A DNA stretch of 64,000 nt from Coriaria nepalensis (lineage: Eukaryota > Streptophyta > Magnoliopsida > Cucurbitales > Coriariaceae), in NCBI GenBank assembly GCA_027186245.1, contig CP114483.1, forward strand, positions 16,760,220 through 16,824,219, given 5' to 3'. Below the pieces are notes generated by a model that saw only the letters and a program-made list of their open reading frames with translations, did not search any database and was not told the DNA's origin. A program made the position numbers and the translations under genes. Below are positions 51,039 through 62,830 of the stretch, one piece after another; position 1 is the first letter of the stretch; every line of letters begins with the position of its first letter.

Positions 51039-53137
51039 ATGTTTGAAGGGCGAAAATAGAATTCGTTCGACTTAATTAAAATTATTTAACGACTAGAAGA
51101 GACTCATTGACATTACTTTAAGGCTAAACAAATGCATTGTTGACTTGAATAGATCAACTGCAAGTTAGGCACGAAAGTCATGTTCAAATGCCGAATTTCG
51201 TTCGAAGTGATTTAGAAAGATTTAATGACTAAAAGAGACGCAATAATATGACTTTGAGGCTAAAAAAATGCATAGTTGCCTTCAATAGATCAATTGCAAG
51301 TTATGCATGAAAGTCGCGTTTTAAATGCAAAAAGAGATATGGTCCGAAGTGCCTTCAAACAATTTAATGATTGAAAAGACTGAGTGACATGCTTTTTAAT
51401 GGTAAAATAATGCATTGTTGTCTTCAATAGATTAATTGCAAGTTATTTAATAAAATCATGTTTGAAGGGAAAAAATAGAATTCGTTCGACTTAATTTTGA
51501 ATGATTTAATGACTCGAAGAGACTCAGTCACAGGACTTAAAGGCTAAACAAATGCATTGTTGCCTTCAATAGATCAACTGCAAGTTATGCACGAAAGTCA
51601 TGTTCAAATGCCGAATTTCGTTCGAAGTGATTTAGAATGATTTTCTGACTAAAAGAGACGCAAAAATATGACTTTAAGGATAAAAAAATGTATAGTTTCC
51701 TTCAATAGATCAATTGCAAGTTATGCATGAAAGTCGCGTTTGAAATGCAAAAAGAGAATTGGTTCGGAGTGCCTTCAAACAATTTAATGATTGAAAAGAC
51801 TGAGTGATATGCTTTTTAATGGTAAAATAATGCATTGTTGTCTTGAATAGATTAATTGCAGGTTATGTAATAAAATCACGTTTGAAGGGAAAAAATAGAA
51901 TTCGTTCGACTTAATTTAGAATCAATTAACGACTAGAAGAGACTCATTGACATGACTTTAAGGCTAAACAAATGCATTGTTGACTTGAATATATCAACTG
52001 CAAGTTATGCACGAAAGTCATGTTCAAATGCCGAATTTCGTTCGAAGTGATTTAGAATGATTTTCTGACTAAAAGAGACGCAAAAATATGACTTTAACGC
52101 TAAAAAAATGTATAGTTGCCTTCAATAGATCAATTGCAAGTTATGCATGAAAGTCGCGTTTTAAATGCAAAAAGAGAATTGGTTCGAACTGCCTTCAAAC
52201 AATTTAATGATTGAAAAGACTGAGTGATATGCTTTTTAATGGTAAAATAATGCATTGTTATCTTCAATAGATTAACTGCAAGTTATGTAAGAAAATAATG
52301 TTTGAAGGGAAAAAATAGAATTCGTTCGACTTAATTTAGAATGATTTAATGACTCGAAGAGACTCAGTTACATGACTTTAAGGCTAAACAAATGCATGGT
52401 TGCCTTCAATAGATCAACTGCAAGTTATGCACGAAAGTCATATTTAAAGGCCGATTTTCGTTCGAAGTGATTTAGAAAGATTTAATGACTAAAAGAGATG
52501 CAATAATATGACTTTGAGGCTAAAAAAATGCATAGTTGCCTTCAATATATCAATTGCAAGTTATGCATGAAAGTCGCGTTTTAAATGCAAAAAGAGATAT
52601 GGTCCGAAGTGCCTTCAAACAATTTAATGATTGAAAAGACTGAGTGACATGCTTTTTAATGGTAAAATAATGCATTGCTGTCTTCAATAGATTAATTGCA
52701 TGTTATTTAATAAAATCATGTTTGAAGGGAAAAAATAGAATTCGTTCGACTTAATTTTGAATGATTTAATGACTCGAAGAGACTCAGTTACATGACTTAA
52801 AGGCTAAACAAATGCATTGTTGCCTTCAATAGATCAACTGCAAGTTATGCACGAAAGTCATGTTCAAATGCCGAATTTCGTTCGAAGTGATTTAGAATGA
52901 TTTTCTGACTAAAAGAGACGCAAAAATATGACTTTAAGGATAAAAAAATGTATAGTTGCCTTCAATAGATCAATTGCAAGTTATGCATGAAAGTCGCGTT
53001 TTAAATGCAAAAAGAGAATTGGTTCGAACTGCCTTCAAACAATTTAATGATTGAAAAGACTGAGTGATATGCTTTTTAATGGTAAAATAATGCATTGTTG
53101 TCTTCAATAGATTAACTGCAGGTTATGTAAGAAAATA
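51039..53137 (+). repeat. 2,099-bp derivative of the super-repeat, copy 1 (five units)
   Basis: The first four units match those of the 2,519-bp block, but units five and six are replaced by one unit (52718) that starts like unit five and ends like unit six (GAATTGGTTCGAACTGCC, TTAACTGCAGGTTATG), without CAAGTTGTGCATG. This is what loss of one 420-bp unit by exchange between units five and six would leave. It shares GGCCGATTTTCG (near 52450) with the next block. Confidence 0.93.
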
Positions 53138-55236
53138 ATGTTTGAAGGGCGAAAATAGAATTCGTTCGACTTAATTAAAATTATTTAACGACTAGAAGAG
53201 ACTCATTGACATTACTTTAAGGCTAAACAAATGCATTGTTGACTTGAATAGATCAACTGCAAGTTAGGCACGAAAGTCATGTTCAAATGCCGAATTTCGT
53301 TCGAAGTGATTTAGAAAGATTTAATGACTAAAAGAGACGCAATAATATGACTTTGAGGCTAAAAAAATGCATAGTTGCCTTCAATAGATCAATTGCAAGT
53401 TATGCATGAAAGTCGCGTTTTAAATGCAAAAAGAGATATGGTCCGAAGTGCCTTCAAACAATTTAATGATTGAAAAGACTGAGTGACATGCTTTTTAATG
53501 GTAAAATAATGCATTGTTGTCTTCAATAGATTAATTGCAAGTTATTTAATAAAATCATGTTTGAAGGGAAAAAATAGAATTCGTTCGACTTAATTTTGAA
53601 TGATTTAATGACTCGAAGAGACTCAGTCACAGGACTTAAAGGCTAAACAAATGCATTGTTGCCTTCAATAGATCAACTGCAAGTTATGCACGAAAGTCAT
53701 GTTCAAATGCCGAATTTCGTTCGAAGTGATTTAGAATGATTTTCTGACTAAAAGAGACGCAAAAATATGACTTTAAGGATAAAAAAATGTATAGTTTCCT
53801 TCAATAGATCAATTGCAAGTTATGCATGAAAGTCGCGTTTGAAATGCAAAAAGAGAATTGGTTCGGAGTGCCTTCAAACAATTTAATGATTGAAAAGACT
53901 GAGTGATATGCTTTTTAATGGTAAAATAATGCATTGTTGTCTTGAATAGATTAATTGCAGGTTATGTAATAAAATCACGTTTGAAGGGAAAAAATAGAAT
54001 TCGTTCGACTTAATTTAGAATCAATTAACGACTAGAAGAGACTCATTGACATGACTTTAAGGCTAAACAAATGCATTGTTGACTTGAATATATCAACTGC
54101 AAGTTATGCACGAAAGTCATGTTCAAATGCCGAATTTCGTTCGAAGTGATTTAGAATGATTTTCTGACTAAAAGAGACGCAAAAATATGACTTTAACGCT
54201 AAAAAAATGTATAGTTGCCTTCAATAGATCAATTGCAAGTTATGCATGAAAGTCGCGTTTTAAATGCAAAAAGAGAATTGGTTCGAACTGCCTTCAAACA
54301 ATTTAATGATTGAAAAGACTGAGTGATATGCTTTTTAATGGTAAAATAATGCATTGTTATCTTCAATAGATTAACTGCAAGTTATGTAAGAAAATAATGT
54401 TTGAAGGGAAAAAATAGAATTCGTTCGACTTAATTTAGAATGATTTAATGACTCGAAGAGACTCAGTTACATGACTTTAAGGCTAAACAAATGCATGGTT
54501 GCCTTCAATAGATCAACTGCAAGTTATGCACGAAAGTCATATTTAAAGGCCGATTTTCGTTCGAAGTGATTTAGAAAGATTTAATGACTAAAAGAGATGC
54601 AATAATATGACTTTGAGGCTAAAAAAATGCATAGTTGCCTTCAATATATCAATTGCAAGTTATGCATGAAAGTCGCGTTTTAAATGCAAAAAGAGATATG
54701 GTCCGAAGTGCCTTCAAACAATTTAATGATTGAAAAGACTGAGTGACATGCTTTTTAATGGTAAAATAATGCATTGCTGTCTTCAATAGATTAATTGCAT
54801 GTTATTTAATAAAATCATGTTTGAAGGGAAAAAATAGAATTCGTTCGACTTAATTTTGAATGATTTAATGACTCGAAGAGACTCAGTTACATGACTTAAA
54901 GGCTAAACAAATGCATTGTTGCCTTCAATAGATCAACTGCAAGTTATGCACGAAAGTCATGTTCAAATGCCGAATTTCGTTCGAAGTGATTTAGAATGAT
55001 TTTCTGACTAAAAGAGACGCAAAAATATGACTTTAAGGATAAAAAAATGTATAGTTGCCTTCAATAGATCAATTGCAAGTTATGCATGAAAGTCGCGTTT
55101 TAAATGCAAAAAGAGAATTGGTTCGAACTGCCTTCAAACAATTTAATGATTGAAAAGACTGAGTGATATGCTTTTTAATGGTAAAATAATGCATTGTTGT
55201 CTTCAATAGATTAACTGCAGGTTATGTAAGAAAATA
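53138..55236 (+). repeat. 2,099-bp derivative of the super-repeat, copy 2
   Basis: Tandem copy of 51039-53137 with the same five units, including GGCCGATTTTCG near 54550 and GAATAGATTAATTGCAGG in place of the GAATAGAATAATTG of the 2,519-bp blocks. Shared private changes show that the unit loss came first and the shortened block was then duplicated. Confidence 0.93.
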
Positions 55237-58200
55237 ATGTTTGAAGGGCGCAAATAGAATTCGTTCGACTTAATTTAGAATGATTTAATGACTCGAAGAG
55301 ACTCAGTTACATGACTTTAAGGCTAAACAAATGCATTGTTGACTTGAATAGATCAACTGCAAGTTATGCACGAAAGTCATGTTCAAATGCCGAATTTCGT
55401 TCGAGTGATGTAGAATGATTTTCTGACTAAAAGAGACGCACAAATATGACTTAAGGATAAAAAAATGTATAGTTGCCTTCAATAGATCAATTGCAAGTTA
55501 TGCATGAAAGTCGCGTTTGAAATGCAAAAAGAGAATTGGTTCGAAGTGCCTTCAAAACATTTTAATGATTGAAAAGACTGAGTGATATGCTTTTTAATGG
55601 TAAAATAATGCATTGTTAGTCTTCAATAGATTAATTGCAGGTTATGTAATAAAATCACGTTTGAAGGGAAAAAATAGAATTCGTTCGACTTAATTTAGAA
55701 TCAATTAACGACTAGAAGAGACTCATTGACATGACTTTAAGGCTAAACAAATGCATTGTTGACTTGAATAGATCAATAGCAAGTTATGCACGAAAGTCAT
55801 GTTCAAATGCCGAATTTCGTTCGAAGTGATTTAGAATGATTTTCTGACTAAAAGAGACGCAAAAATATGACTTTAAGGCTAAAAAAAATCCATAGTTGCC
55901 TTCAATAGATCAATTGCAAGTATGCATGAAAGTCGCATTTTAAATGCAAAAAGAGAATTGGTTCGAACTGCCTTCAAACAATTTAATGATTGAAAAGACT
56001 GAGTGATATGCTTTTTAATGGTAAAATAATGCATTGTTATCTTCAATAGATTAACTGCAAGTTATGTAAGAAAATAATGTTTGAAGGGAAAAAATAGAAT
56101 TCGTTCGACTTAATTTAGAATGATTTAATGACTCGAAGAGACTCAGTTACATGACTTTAAGGCTAAACAAATGCATTGTTGCCTTCAATAGATCAATTGC
56201 AAGTTATGCATGAAAGTCGCGTTTTAAATGCAAAAAGAGAATTGGATCGAAGTGCCTTCAAACAATTTAATGATTGAAAAGATTGTGTGATATGCTTTTT
56301 AATGGTAAAATAATGCATTGTTGTCTTCAATAGATTAATTGCTAGTTATGTAAAAAAATAATGTTTGAAGGGCGAAAATAGAATTCGTTCGACTTAATTT
56401 AGAATGATTTAACGACTAGAAGAGACTCATTGACAGTACTTTAAGGCTAAACAAATGCATTGTTGACTTGAATAGATCAACTGCAAGTTAGGCACGAAAG
56501 TCATGTTCAAATGCCGAATTTCGTTCGAAGTGATTTAGAAAGATTTAATGACTAAAAGAGACGCAATAATATGACTTTGAGGCTAAAAAAATGCATAGTT
56601 GCCTTCAATAGATCAATTGCAAGTTATGCATGAAAGTCGCGTTTTAAATGCAAAAAGAGATATGGTCCGAAGTGCCTTCAAACAATTTAATGATTGAAAA
56701 GACTGAGTGACATGCTTTTTAATGGTAAAATAATGCATTGTTGTCTTCAATAGATTAATTGCAAGTTATTTAATAAAATCATGTTTGAAGGGAAAAAATA
56801 GAATTCGTTCGACTTAATTTAGAATCATTTAACGACTGGAAGAGACTCATTGACATGACTTTAAGTCTAAACAAATGCATTGTTGACTTGAATAGATCAA
56901 CTGCAAGTTATGCACGAAACTCATGTTCAAATGCCGAATTTCGATCGAAGTGATTTAGAATGATTTTCTGACTAAAAGAGACGCAAAAATATGACTTTAA
57001 GGCTAAAAAAATGTATAGTTGCCTTCAATAGATCAATTGCAAGTTATGCATGAAAGTCGCGTTTTAAATGCAAAAAGAGAATTGGTTCGAAGTGCCTTCA
57101 AACAATTTAATGATTGAAAATATTGTGTGATATGCTTTTTAATGGTAAAATAATGCATTGTTGTCTTCAATAGATTAATTGCAGGTTATGTAATAAAATC
57201 ATGTTTGAATGGAAAAAATAGAATTCGTTCGACTTAATTTAGAATCAATTAACGACTAGAAGAGACTCATTGACATGACTTTAAGGCTAAACAAATGCAT
57301 TGTTGACTTGAATAGATCAACTGCAAGTTATGCACGAAAGTCATGTTCAAATGCCGATTTTCTTTCGAAGTGATTTAGAATGATTTTCTGACTAAAAGAG
57401 ACGCAAAAATATGACTTTAACGCTAAAAAAATGTATAGTTGCCTTCAATAGATCAATTGCAAGTTATGCATGAAAGTCGCGTTTTAAATGCAAAAAGAGA
57501 ATTGGTTCGAAGTGCCTTCAAACAATTTAATGATTGAAAAGACTGAGTGATATGCTTTTTTTAATGGTAAAATAATGCATTGTTGTCTTCAATAGATTAA
57601 CTGCAAGTTATGTAAGAAAATTATGTTTGAAGGGCGCAAATAGAATTCGTTCGACTTAATTTAGAATGTTTTAATGACTCGAAGAGACTCAGTTACATGA
57701 CTTTAAGGCTAAACAAATGCATTGTTGCCTTCAATAGATCAACTGCAAGTTATGCACGAAAGTCATGTTTAAAGGCCGAATTTCGTTCGAAGTGATTTAG
57801 AATGATTTCATGACTAAAGAAACGCAATAATATGACTTTGAGGCTAAAAAAATGCATAGTTGCCTTCAATAGATCAATTGCAAGTTATGCATGAAAGTCG
57901 CGTTTTAAATGCAAAAAGAGAATTGGTTCGAACTGCCTTCAAACAATTTAATGATTGAAAAGACCGAGTGATATGCTTTTTAATGGTAAAATAATGCATT
58001 GTTGTCTTCAATAGATTAACTGCAGGTTATGTAATAAAATCATGTTTGAAGGGAAAAATAGAATTCGTTCGACTTAATTTAGAATCAATTAACGACTAGA
58101 AGAGACTCATTGACATGACTTTAAGGCTAAACAAATGCATTGTTGACTTGAATAGATCAACTGCAAGTTATGCACGAAAGTCATGTTCAAATGCCGAATT

Positions 58201-60139
58201 TCGTTCGAAGTGATTTAGAATGATTTTCTGACTAAAAGAGACGCAAAAATATGACTTTAACGGTAAAAAAATGTATAGTTGCCTTCAATAGATCAATTGC
58301 AAATTATGCATGAAAGTCGCGTTTTAAATGCAAAAAGAGAATTGGTTCGAACTGCCTTCAAACAATTTAATGATTGAAAAGACTGAGTGATATGCTTTTT
58401 AATGGTAAAATAATGCATTGTTGTCTTCAATAGATTAACTGCAAGTTATGTAAGAAAATAATGTTTGAAGGGCGCAAATAGAATTCGTTCGACTTAATTT
58501 AGAATGATTTAATGACTCGAAGAGACTCAGTTACATGACTTTAAGGCTAAACAAATGCATTGTTGCCTTCAATAGATCAACTGCAAGTTATGCACGAAAG
58601 TCATGTTTAAAGGCCGAATTTCGTTCGAAGTGATTTAGAAAGATTAATGACTAAAAGAGACGCAATAATATGACTTTGAGGCTAAAAAAATGCATAGTTG
58701 CCTTCAATAGATCAATTGCAAGTTATGCATGAAAGTCGCGTTTTAAATGCAAAAAGAGATATGGTCCGAAGTGCCTTCAAACAATTTAATGATTGAAAAG
58801 ACTGAGTGACGTGCTTTTTAATGGTAAAATAATGCATTGTTGTCTTCAATAGATTAATTGCAAGTTATTTAATAAAATCATGTTTGAAGGGAAAAAATAG
58901 AATTCGTTCGACTTAATTTTGAATGATTTAATGACTCGAAGAGACTCAGTTACATGACTTTAAGGCTAAACAAATGCATTGTTGCCTTCAATAGATCAAC
59001 TGCAAGTTATGCACGAAAGTCATGTTCAAATGCCGAATTTCGTTCGAAGTGATTTAGAATGATTTTCTGACTAAAAGAGACGCACAAATATGACTTTAAG
59101 GACAAAAAAATGTATAGTTGCCTTCAATAGATCAATTGCAAGTTATGCATGAAAGTCGCGTTTTAAATGCAAAAAGAGAATTGGTTCGAAGTGCCTTCAA
59201 ACAATTTAATGATTGAAAAGAATGAGTGATATGCTTTTTAATGGTAAAATAATGCATTGTTGTCTTCAATAGATTAATTGCAGGTTATGTAATAAAATCA
59301 TGTTTGAAGGGAAAAAATAGAATTCGTTCGACTTAATTTTGAATCAATTAACGACTAGAAGAGACTCATTGACATGACTCTAAGCCTAAACAAATGCATT
59401 GTTGACTTGAATAGATCAACTGCAAGTTATGCACGAAAGTCATGTTCAAATGCCGAATTTCGTTCGAAGTGATTTAGAATGATTTTCTGACTAAAAGAGA
59501 CGCAAAAATATGACTTTAACGCTAAAAAAATGTATAGTTGCCTTCAATAGATCAATTGCAAGTTATGCATGAAAGTCGCGTTTTAAATGCAAAAAGAGAA
59601 TTGGTTCGAACTGCCTTCAAACAATTTAATGATTGAAAAGACTGAGTGATATGCCTTTTAATGGTAAAATAATGCATCGTTGTCTTCAATAGATTAATTG
59701 CAGGTTATGTAATAAAATCATGTTTGAAGGGAAAAAATATAATTCGTTCGACTTAATTTAGAATGATTTAATGACTCGAAGAGACTCAGTTACATGACTT
59801 CAAGGCTAAACAAATGCATTGTTGCCTTCAATAGATCAACCGCAAGTTATGCACGAAAGTCATGTTCAAATGCTGAATTTCGTTCGGAGTGATTTAGAAT
59901 GATTTTCTGACTAAAAGAGACGCAAAAATATGACTTCAAGGATAAAAAAATGTATAGTTGCCTTCAATAGATCAATTGCAAGTTATGCATGAAAGTCGCG
60001 TTTTAAATGCAAAAAGAGAATTGGTTCGAAGTGCCTTCAAACAATTTAATGATTGAAAAGACTGAGTGATATGCTTTTTAATGGTAAAATAATGCATTGT
60101 TGTCTTGAATAGATTAATTGCAAGTTATGTAAAAAAATA
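55237..60139 (+). repeat. Degenerate segment with many small indels
   Basis: The sequence remains the same satellite but small indels become common: CGTTCGAGTGATGTAG (near 55401), GACTTAAGGATAAAA, CAAAACATTTTAATG, GTTAGTCTTC, AAAAAAAATCCATAG, GCAAGTATGCATG (near 55918), GCTTTTTTTAATGG (near 57555), GACTAAAGAAACGC (near 57812), GGGAAAAATAG (near 58052) and AGATTAATGAC (near 58642). Unit lengths include 422 and 419 bp. One B monomer is missing at 56.2 kb. The contrast with the clean block to the left is sharp. No genes. Confidence 0.9.
56077..56360 (+). repeat. Monomer loss: unit without B (A-C, 284 bp)
   Basis: The A monomer (56077-56218) runs into a B-type core (CAATTGCAAGTTATGCATG) and then directly into C (56219-56360). 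Exactly 136 bp, one B monomer, is missing. The exchange lies in the run shared by A and B, between core positions 9 and 27. It is the reciprocal type of the B gain at 987-1258. The C monomer carries GATTGTGTG and TTGCTAGTTATG, linking it with the 38-42 kb units. Confidence 0.93.
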
Positions 60140-61395
60140 ATGTTTGAAGGGCGAAAATAGAATTCGTTCGACTTAATTTAGAATGATTTAACGACTAGAA
60201 GAGACTCATTGACATGACTTTAAGGCTAAACAAATGCATTGTTGACTTGAATAGATCAACTGCAAGTTAGGCACGAAAGTCATGTTCAAATGCCGAATTT
60301 CGTTCGAAGTGATTTAGAAAGATTTAATGACTAAAAGAGACGCAATAATATGACTTTGAGGCTAAAAAAATGCATAGTTGCCTTCAATAGATCAATTGCA
60401 AGTTATGCATGAAAGTCGCGTTTTAAATGCAAAAAGAGATATGGTCCGAAGTGCCTTCAAACAATTAATGATTGAAAAGACTGAGTGACATGCTTTTTAA
60501 TTGTAAGATAATGCATTGTTGTCTTCAATAGATTAATTGCAAGTTATTTAATAAAATCATGTTTGCAGGGAAAAATAGTATTCGTTCGACTTAATTTTGA
60601 ACGATTTAATGACTCGAAGACACTCACTTACATGACTTAAAGGCTAAACAAATGCATTGTTGCCTTCAATAGATCAACCGCAAGTTATGCACGAAAGTCA
60701 TGTTCAAATGCTGAATTTCGTTCGAAGTGATTTAGAATGATTTTCTGACTAAAAGAGACGCAAAAATATGACTTTAAGGATAAAAAAATGTATAGTTGCC
60801 TTCAATAGATCAATTGCAAGTTATGCATGAAAGTCGCGTTTTAAATGCAAAAAGAGATATGGTCCGGAGTGCCTTCAAACAATTTAATGATTGAAAAGAC
60901 TGAGTGACATGCTTTTTAATGGTAAAATAATGCATTGTCGTCTTCAATAGATTAATTGCAGGTTATGTAATAAAATCATGTTGAAGGGAAAAAATAGAAT
61001 TCGTTCGACTTAATTTAGTATCATTTAACGACTAGAAGAGACCCATTGACATGATTTAAGGCTAAACAAATGTATTGTTGACTTGAATAGATCAATTGCA
61101 AGTTATGCACGAAAGTCATGTTCAAATGCCGAATTTCGTTCGAAGTGATTTAGAATGATTTTCTGACTAAAAGAGATGCAAAAATATGACTTTGAGGCTA
61201 AAAAAATGCATAGTTGCCTTCAATAGATCAATTGCAAGTTATGCATGAAAGTCGCGTTTTAAATGCAAAAAGAGATATGGTCCGAAGTGCCTTCAAACAA
61301 TTTAATGACTGAAAAGACTGAGTGACATGCTTTTTAATGGTAAAATAATGCATTGTTGTCTTGAATAGATTAATTGCAAGTTATGTAAAAAAATA
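60140..61395 (+). repeat. 1.26-kb block, first tandem copy
   Basis: Three units (60140, 60559, 60977) repeated at 61396-62654. Shared marks are GTTAGGCACG, TTGTAAGATAATGC, GTTTGCAGGG, CAACCGCAAG, CAAATGCTGAATTTCG, TTTAGTATCATTTAACG, GACCCATTGACATGATTTAAGG-type changes and AATGTATTGTTGAC. This copy is 1,256 bp because of small deletions: CAAACAATTAATG (near 60462), GGGAAAAATAGTATTCG (near 60569, which also destroys the EcoRI site) and CATGTTGAAGGG (near 60979). Confidence 0.9.
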
Positions 61396-62654
61396 ATGTT
61401 TGAAGGGCGAAAATAGAATTCGTTCGACTTAATTTAGAATGATTTAACGACTAGAAGAGACTCATTGACATGACTTTAAGGCTAAACAAATGCATTGTTG
61501 ACTTGAATAGATCAACTGCAAGTTAGGCACGAAAGTCATGTTCAAATGCCGAATTTCGTTCGAAGTGATTTAGAAAGATTTAATGACTAAAAGAGACGCA
61601 ATAATATGACTTTGAGGCTAAAAAAATGCATAGTTGCCTTCAATAGATCAATTGCAAGTTATGCATGAAAGTCGCGTTTTAAATGCAAAAAGAGATATGG
61701 TCCGAAGTGCCTTCAAACAATTTAATGATTGAAAAGACTGAGTGACATGCTTTTTAATTGTAAGATAATGCATTGTTGTCTTCAATAGATTAATTGCAAG
61801 TTATTTAATAAAATCATGTTTGCAGGGAAAAAATAGAATTCGTTCGACTTAATTTTGAATGATTTAATGACTCGAAGAGAATCAGTTACATGGCTTAAAG
61901 GCTAAACAAATGCATTGTTGCCTTCAATAGATCAACCGCAAGTTATGCACGAAAGTCATGTTCAAATGCTGAATTTCGTTCGAAGTGATTTAGAATGATT
62001 TTCTGACTAAAAGAGACGCAAAAATATGACTTTAAGGATAAAAAAATGTATAGTTGCCTTCAATAGATCAATTGCAAGTTATGCATGAAAGTCGCGTTTT
62101 AAATGCAAAAAGAGATATGGTCCGAAGTGCCTTCAAACAATTTAATGATTGAAAAGACTGAGTGACATGCTTTTTAATGGTAAAATAATGCATTGTTGTC
62201 TTCAATAGATTAATTGCAGGTTATGTAATAAAATCATGTTTGAAGGGAAAAAATAGAATTCGTTCGACTTAATTTAGTATCATTTAACGACTAGAAGAGA
62301 CCCATTGACATGATTTAAGGCTAAACAAATGTATTGTTGACTTGAATAGATCAATTGCAAGTTATGCACGAAAGTCATGTTCAAATGCCGAATTTCGTTC
62401 GAAGTGATTTAGAATGATTTTCTGACTAAAAGAGACGCAAAAATATGACTTTGAGGCTAAAAAAATGCATAGTTGCCTTCAATAGATCAATTGCAAGTTA
62501 TGCATGAAAGTCGCGTTTTAAATGCAAAAAGAGATATGGTCCGAAGTGCCTTCAAACAATTTAATGACTGAAAAGACTGAGTGACATGCTTTTTAATGGT
62601 AAAATAATGCATTGTTGTCTTGAATAGATTAATTGCAAGTTATTTAATAAAATC
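61396..62654 (+). repeat. 1.26-kb block, second tandem copy
   Basis: Copy of 60140-61395 (1,259 bp) without its three small deletions, so those arose after the duplication. It ends immediately before the 244-bp deletion. Confidence 0.9.
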
Positions 62655-62830
62655 ATGTTTGAAGGGAAAAAATTTATGCCTGAAAGTCGCGTTTTAAATG
62701 CAAAAAGAGATATGGTTCGAAGTGCCTTCAAACAATTTAATGATTGAAAAGACTGAGTGATATGCTTTTTAATGGTAAAATAATGCATTGTTGTCTTCAA
62801 TAGATTAATTGCAAGTTATGTAAGAAAATA
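62655..62830 (+). repeat. Unit reduced to 176 bp by a 244-bp deletion
   Basis: Monomer A stops about 18 bp in, at GAAGGGAAAAAAT, and continues as TTATGCCTGAAAGTC, the last bases of a B monomer, then a full C (62689-62830). A and B together are cut from 278 to 34 bp. The join can be read as a 3-bp overlap (AAT) between A (AAAAAATAG) and a B of the CAATTTATGC type. The odd GCCTGAAAGTC also occurs in the next unit (near 63098). The join opens a 79-codon frame on the minus strand that is not considered a gene. Confidence 0.92.

Noticed and set aside
43482..53137. Assembly collapse or artificial expansion of the near-identical 2.5-kb blocks
   Set aside because: Each copy carries a few private changes (for example near 45301, 47018 and 50075), so at least part of the duplication is real. 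Copy number still needs read support, and I do not claim the exact number in the genome.
62561..62800. A 79-codon open frame on the minus strand, the longest in the window
   Set aside because: It lies wholly in satellite sequence, starts at TTG (the first ATG comes four codons later) and runs antisense through one C monomer, the 244-bp deletion junction and another C. The frame is open only because the deletion removed the A and B sequence that normally follows. No domain, no matching frame in other units, and no promoter or splice context.
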